Shown: piece by piece, positions 63,316-64,000 of the stretch | Layout: every line of letters starts with the position of its first letter | Position numbering within the stretch: the first letter of the stretch is position 1 | Assembly (NCBI RefSeq): GCF_021502575.1 | Contig: NZ_JAKFGN010000001.1 | Span: 2,356,001-2,420,000 of the forward strand | Direction: 5' to 3' | Source of the DNA: Bradyrhizobium sp. G127 | GTDB lineage: Bacteria > Pseudomonadota > Alphaproteobacteria > Rhizobiales > Xanthobacteraceae | DNA: 64,000 bases | Translations under genes and position numbers: made by a program | The notes under the pieces: generated by a model | The model's input: only the letters and a program-made list of their open reading frames with translations | The model's database searches: none | Told to the model about the DNA's origin: nothing

Positions 63316-64000
63316 GTGGCCCCTGCATTCGTGCACGATCAGCGCCGCGCTGCTCGCAAGCCTTCCAAGAGTATTGCCGTTATCGATATCGGGTCGAACT
63401 CGGTCCGGCTTGTGGTCTATGAGGACAAGACGCGCAATCTCGCGCCGGTGTTCAACGAGAAGACGCTGTGCGGTCTTGGCCGTGAGGTTCAGTCGACCGG
63501 ACTGCTCGCCGCGGATGCTGTCGAAAAGGCGCTGGCGTCGCTGAAGCGCTTCAAGGCGCTGTGCAAGATCATGAAAGTCGGCGAGGTCCACGCGATCGCG
63601 ACGGCCGCCTGCCGCGACGCGACCAACGGCCCGGACTTCATCGCCAGGGCGGAACGTATCTGCGGCTGCTCTATCGAAATTCTTTCCGGCGCGCGCGAGG
63701 CGAAATTGTCCGCGCTCGGTGTAGCGTCGGGTGTCTACAAGCCGAACGGCATCGTCGGCGATCTCGGCGGCGGTTCGCTCGAACTGATCGATGTGCGCGG
63801 CCATCGCATCAGCCGTGGTGTGACGCTGCCGCTCGGCGGCCTTGCATTGCAGGATGCCTCGCAGAAATCTTTGAAGAAGGCCGATAAGATCGTCTCGACC
63901 GCGCTAACCGCGCTGCCTGCGCTCAAAGCGGGCCGGGGACGAACCTTCTACGCGGTGGGCGGGACGTGGCGCGCGCTGGCGCGCATTCACATCATCCAGA
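63316..64000 (+). CDS. ppx: Exopolyphosphatase, 5' part (runs off the window)
   Basis: 228 codons from a GTG at 63316 with GAAGGA upstream, still open at the window edge. The ASKHA phosphatase start SIAVIDIGSNSVRLVVYE is intact. TAACRDATNG, LSGAREAKLSALG and GDLGGGSLEL (phosphate-binding glycines and Glu) fit Ppx/GppA. It degrades polyphosphate or pppGpp. Immediately downstream of ppk. Confidence 0.95.
   Translation, partial: MAPAFVHDQRRAARKPSKSIAVIDIGSNSVRLVVYEDKTRNLAPVFNEKTLCGLGREVQSTGLLAADAVEKALASLKRFKALCKIMKVGEVHAIATAACRDATNGPDFIARAERICGCSIEILSGAREAKLSALGVASGVYKPNGIVGDLGGGSLELIDVRGHRISRGVTLPLGGLALQDASQKSLKKADKIVSTALTALPALKAGRGRTFYAVGGTWRALARIHIIQ

Overview
The window looks like chromosomal housekeeping DNA from an alphaproteobacterium of the Nitrobacteraceae/Bradyrhizobiaceae type (Rhodopseudomonas, Nitrobacter, Bradyrhizobium, Afipia and relatives). 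The grounds are the high GC content, the permuted two-piece tmRNA gene, an HdaA-type DnaA homologue, GGAAC-N16-CGTT promoters of the EcfG general stress sigma factor, and the operon orders rpsF-rpsR-DUF2232-rplI, lptG-lptD-surA-pdxA-rsmA, cvpA-purF and ppk-ppx. I found no rRNA, tRNA, CRISPR array, insertion sequence or prophage.

Layout. 1-6 kb: a truncated minus-strand gene, then a TPR membrane protein, a proline-rich lipoprotein and der, followed by a DUF2147 protein, an SDR, a GNAT acetyltransferase and a methyltransferase. 6-15 kb: one long minus-strand run, dnaB, alr, a CnbZ-like protein, radA, cvpA and purF, with a cyclopropane synthase-like gene upstream. 15-17.4 kb: a mono-haem c-type protein with a disordered tail, and a TetR-thioesterase pair with a palindromic operator. 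17.4-20.7 kb: the rpsF ribosomal protein operon and two tiny membrane proteins behind an EcfG promoter. 20.7-30.5 kb: fabD, then about 6 kb that separates it from fabG-acpP-fabF. This insert holds ssrA (tmRNA), a divergent stress module (PhnA-like membrane protein with a 22-residue peptide; a YciE-type ferritin-like protein with a small partner) and an eat-eutB-eutC ethanolamine operon with a sigma-54 promoter.

30.5-46 kb: mltG, yicC, gmk, a palindromic repeat, a hypothetical membrane protein, a spermidine synthase-like protein, an alcohol dehydrogenase and then the outer-membrane and LPS transport run lptG-lptD-surA-pdxA-rsmA, read leftward and divergent from pepA-holC. lptF, expected between pepA and lptG, is absent. 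Only a 32-codon reading frame that looks like its two ends joined remains there. 46-54.6 kb: a lipoprotein, an ABC-F ATPase, two related small secreted proteins, ndk, a TerC-family protein, an autotransporter-domain protein, a cold-shock protein and a PQQ/sorbosone dehydrogenase-like lipoprotein. 54.6-64 kb: HxlR/SDR, purM-purN, a CDP-alcohol phosphatidyltransferase, hdaA, an SDR/AraC pair, and ppk-ppx behind a Pho box (ppx runs off the end).

Most genes serve core replication, translation, purine, fatty acid and envelope functions. The accessory material is mostly small stress-related or regulated modules between the core operons. The points most worth checking are the lptF remnant, the sigma-54 promoter of the eut operon, the two EcfG promoters driving tiny genes, and the paired secreted peptides.
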